Shown here one piece after another: positions 39,516 through 41,357 of a DNA stretch of 41,357 bases. The notes below the pieces were generated by a model, which had not been told where the DNA came from, did not search any database, and worked only from the letters and a program-made list of their open reading frames with translations. The position numbers were made by a program, and so were the translations under genes. Numbering within the stretch: position 1 is the first letter of the stretch; each line of letters begins with the position of its first letter. The DNA comes from Thermocaproicibacter sp041859875 (lineage in GTDB: Bacteria > Bacillota > Clostridia > Oscillospirales > Acutalibacteraceae): positions 1 through 41,357 of the forward strand of contig JBFLFY010000021.1 in the NCBI GenBank assembly GCA_041859875.1. The letters run 5' to 3'.

Positions 39516-39550
39516 TTCAGATGGGATTCATTTCCCATCTGAATTTTATT
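39516..39550 (+). terminator. Terminator or attenuator between transporter and amidohydrolase genes
   Basis: A perfect 11-bp stem (TTCAGATGGGA/TCCCATCTGAA) with a 6-base loop is followed by TTTTATT. No good promoter for the next gene was found, so it may act as a partial stop. Confidence 0.8.
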
Positions 39551-39626
39551 AAAGATTTGCACCGCCCGAGGCTTAGTCTTTGATGCAGCCCAGGCGGATA
39601 AAAAGAACAGAAAGGAACTTGCTGTT

Positions 39627-40805
39627 ATGTCTATTAAGGAACTGGCCGATCAATATGAAAGCTATATTATTGAAAAAAGAAGGTATTTTCACCAGCATCC
39701 GGAACTGAGCTGGAAGGAAGAAAATACTACCAACACCATTGAATCAGAACTGAAGGCAATGGGAATTGAAACAAAGCGCTTCGAGGGCAAAACCGGTGTT
39801 GTCGGGCTGATTCACGGAGGACATCCGGGCAAAACGGTTGCGCTGCGGGAAGATATTGACGCGCTTCCCATTGAAGAGCACGCCGACGTTCCTTTCCGTT
39901 CCCTTAATAAAGGTGTTATGCACGCTTGCGGACATGACTGCCACATTTCCATGCTTTTAGGTGCGGCGAAGATTCTTACGAACATCAAGGATGAGCTTCA
40001 CGGCGACGTGAAACTTATTTTCCAGGCGGCCGAGGAAACGTGCCACGGCGCCGAATATTTTGTGAAGCAGGGAGTGCTTGACGGCGTTGACGCAATTATC
40101 GGGATGCATATCTGGGGAACCCTGGATGCACCGAAGATTAACGTCCAGCCGGGTGGCAGAATGGCTTCCTGCGACAACTTTAAAATTGTTGTAAAGGGTG
40201 CTGCCTGCCATGGCTCCGCACCTCACCTCGGCACAGACGCAATCGCGGCGGCAGCTTCTATTATTATGAATCTGCAGACGCTTGTCAGCCGCAAGAACGA
40301 CCCATTGAATCCACTGGTTATCAGCATCGGAACCATTCATGGCGGCGATGCGTTTAATATTCTTGCCGACAATGTGGTGATGGAAGGAACCGTCCGCACT
40401 TTCTCACGGGAACTGAGGAAAAATCTTGAGAGCATGATGCGCAGCATCATTGAAAATACCGCTAAGGCGATGGGCGCTGAGGCAACCTTGGAATACTACA
40501 TGTATCCTGGACCGGTTATCAACGACCACGACGACTTGAACCGGATTGCCAGAAATGCCGCCGTCAAACTTTACGGCGAAGAAAACCTTGCACCGCTGGA
40601 GAAAATGACGGGCTCAGAGGACTTTGCGTATTACATGGAACAGGTGCCGGGCGTTTTCGCCTTTATCGGCTGCCGCAATCCGGAAATTGGCGCAACCTAC
40701 TCCAACCACAGCGACAAATTCAAAGTGGACGAGTCTGTTTTGCATCGCGGCTCTGCTTTCTATGCCCAGTTTGCACATGACTATCTGGAAGAAACATCAA
40801 AATAA
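39627..40805 (+). CDS. M20D family metal-dependent amidohydrolase
   Basis: 392 residues: a catalytic domain split by a dimerisation lid (about 185-295). Seen: RRYFHQHPELS at the start, ALREDIDALPI, HACGHDCH (99-106, metal ligands C101 and H103), the AEE pair E136-E137, GMHIWG, and SNHSDKF near the end. The Cys in the first ligand pair is typical of M20D enzymes such as hippurate hydrolase, N-acetyl-diaminopimelate deacetylase and IAA-amino acid hydrolases. It should remove an acyl group from an amino acid conjugate. AAAGGAAC precedes the ATG. Confidence 0.92.
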   Translation: MSIKELADQYESYIIEKRRYFHQHPELSWKEENTTNTIESELKAMGIETKRFEGKTGVVGLIHGGHPGKTVALREDIDALPIEEHADVPFRSLNKGVMHACGHDCHISMLLGAAKILTNIKDELHGDVKLIFQAAEETCHGAEYFVKQGVLDGVDAIIGMHIWGTLDAPKINVQPGGRMASCDNFKIVVKGAACHGSAPHLGTDAIAAAASIIMNLQTLVSRKNDPLNPLVISIGTIHGGDAFNILADNVVMEGTVRTFSRELRKNLESMMRSIIENTAKAMGAEATLEYYMYPGPVINDHDDLNRIARNAAVKLYGEENLAPLEKMTGSEDFAYYMEQVPGVFAFIGCRNPEIGATYSNHSDKFKVDESVLHRGSAFYAQFAHDYLEETSK

Positions 40806-40835
40806 TCTGCAGAGTCATTGCAGAAAAATTGCCTG

Positions 40836-40885
40836 AAAAAGTCGAGGCAGCCATACCGAAAGGGATGGGCTGCCCCGGCTTTTTG
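40836..40885 (+). terminator. Terminator of the ridA-amidohydrolase operon
   Basis: AAAAGTCG...GGCAGCC pairs with GGCTGCC...CGGCTTTT across a GAAA-containing loop, ending in TTTTT. Confidence 0.85.
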
Positions 40886-40936
40886 CTTTTAAATTCAGCC
40901 TTGGCCGTTGCTGAATCAGGTCCCAAGGACCTCTGT

Positions 40937-40961
40937 AAAAAGAGCCGCTCCGAAGAGCGGC
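40937..40961 (-). terminator. Terminator of the short basic ORF
   Basis: On the - strand GCCGCTC-TTCG-GAGCGGC is followed by TCTTTTT. The stable UUCG-type loop and T-tract end just downstream of the ORF stop at 40968. Confidence 0.88.
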
Positions 40962-40967
40962 GGCAGG

Positions 40968-41099
40968 CTACATCGCTGGGTTATCGTCATCGGCGCCTTC
41001 CTTTGGCGTTATCCCGAGCTGCTTTTCCGGTTTCGTTTTGGACTTTTTGTGTGGCTTGCAGTTCGTCTTTCTTGTTTTCTCAACAGGAATGGCTTTCAA
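40968..41099 (-). CDS. Small basic hypothetical protein
   Basis: 43 residues starting from the TTG at 41099, with AGGGG about nine bases upstream. The first two thirds are rich in Lys, Arg and Thr (KTRKTNCKPHKKSKTKPEK); the end is acidic (EGADDDNPAM). It is followed at once by a strong terminator, which supports a real transcript. The longer frame to 41177 begins in hydrophobic codons with no ribosome site. No family is recognised, and it may instead be part of a small RNA. Confidence 0.45.
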   Translation of the reverse strand: MKAIPVEKTRKTNCKPHKKSKTKPEKQLGITPKEGADDDNPAM

Positions 41100-41357
41100 A
41101 CTATCATCCCCTTTTAGCAATAGGGTTTCCTTAAGCTGAATCTTTATGAAAAAGCGGATAAAAATCAGAAAGGCCAATTTGTGCAGCTAAATTTATGCGA
41201 GTTGGCTTGCTGAGGGTAACAAATCAGCCCTTTTGCCGGTAGTATGAAAGGGAAGTGGTGAAGTGTTGAGTCGGGTGGTGCAGAACGAAAATTTCCAGAC
41301 AAAATGGGCTGTAAAAACTTGTTTTCATCAGCGAAAAACGTGGTAAAATGAATGCAC
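41100..41357. other. Right end of window, no gene recognised
   Basis: No ORF with a ribosome site is visible. Near the edge TTGTTT and TAAAAT, 19 bases apart (about 41321-41351), could be a promoter for a gene to the right of the window. Confidence 0.4.

Overview
The window reads as a chromosomal segment of a mid-GC anaerobic Firmicute of class Clostridia, most likely the Ruminococcaceae/Oscillospiraceae group. This is an inference from strong AGGAGG-type ribosome sites, frequent TTG starts, a flavodiiron protein, a rubredoxin fusion and the tRNA cluster; I cannot name the species. No CRISPR array, transposase, integrase or rRNA gene is visible.

Layout. (1) 1-5518: housekeeping genes on the + strand: truA (cut by the left edge), a DUF5711-like membrane protein, a CvpA-like protein, a CDP-alcohol phosphatidyltransferase and a ClpE-type unfoldase. 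(2) 5554-6481: tRNA-Gly(TCC), -Arg(TCT), -His(GTG), -Gln(TTG) and -Lys(TTT). A 59-bp exact duplication of the tRNA-Lys 3' end plus its terminator follows, separated by a 98-bp GC-rich insert; next to it lies a truncated nitroreductase gene. (3) 6762-9530: a PAS-GGDEF-HD-GYP cyclic-di-GMP protein and a small FMN-binding split-barrel protein, both on the - strand. (4) 9849-16095: a tightly overlapping - strand operon for K+ homeostasis: TPR protein, TrkA-N-only protein, TrkA, a 32-residue membrane peptide (below usual annotation cut-offs), TrkH, a secreted OB-fold protein, a short KdpD and KdpE. No kdpFABC is present. (5) 16324-21474: a LysR regulator divergent from a P3A-type H+-ATPase, then a C69 dipeptidase.

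(6) 21740-28806: an acid-sugar catabolic operon on the - strand (split UxaA-type dehydratase, KdgT-type permease, DUF1537 kinase, PdxA2-type dehydrogenase). It diverges from a PrpR_N-type regulator whose AAA+ domain lacks the sigma-54 contact motif. Clear inverted-repeat operators lie in the shared control region. (7) 28950-29572: an XRE regulator and membrane protein pair with its own repeat operator. (8) 29868-33479: the most unusual locus. A cysteine-rich Rrf2 regulator precedes a three-part fusion of acyl-CoA dehydrogenase, EtfA FAD domain and rubredoxin, followed directly by a flavodiiron protein. Together they look like a short route passing electrons from acyl-CoA oxidation to O2 or NO. 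(9) 33616-35178: rmuC. (10) 35436-40805: a YheO/DauR-type regulator divergent from ridA, a cysteine desulfidase/serine dehydratase-alpha family protein, a polytopic transporter and an M20 amidohydrolase; this is plausibly a scavenging pathway in which RidA disposes of 2-aminoacrylate. (11) 40886-41357: a short basic ORF with its own terminator, then mostly empty sequence.

Themes that tie genes together: ion homeostasis (regions 4-5), small catabolic modules each with an adjacent regulator and recognisable operators (6, 10), and oxygen/nitrosative defence drawing on acyl-CoA (8). Functional statements come from recognising protein families by eye; no database search was run.
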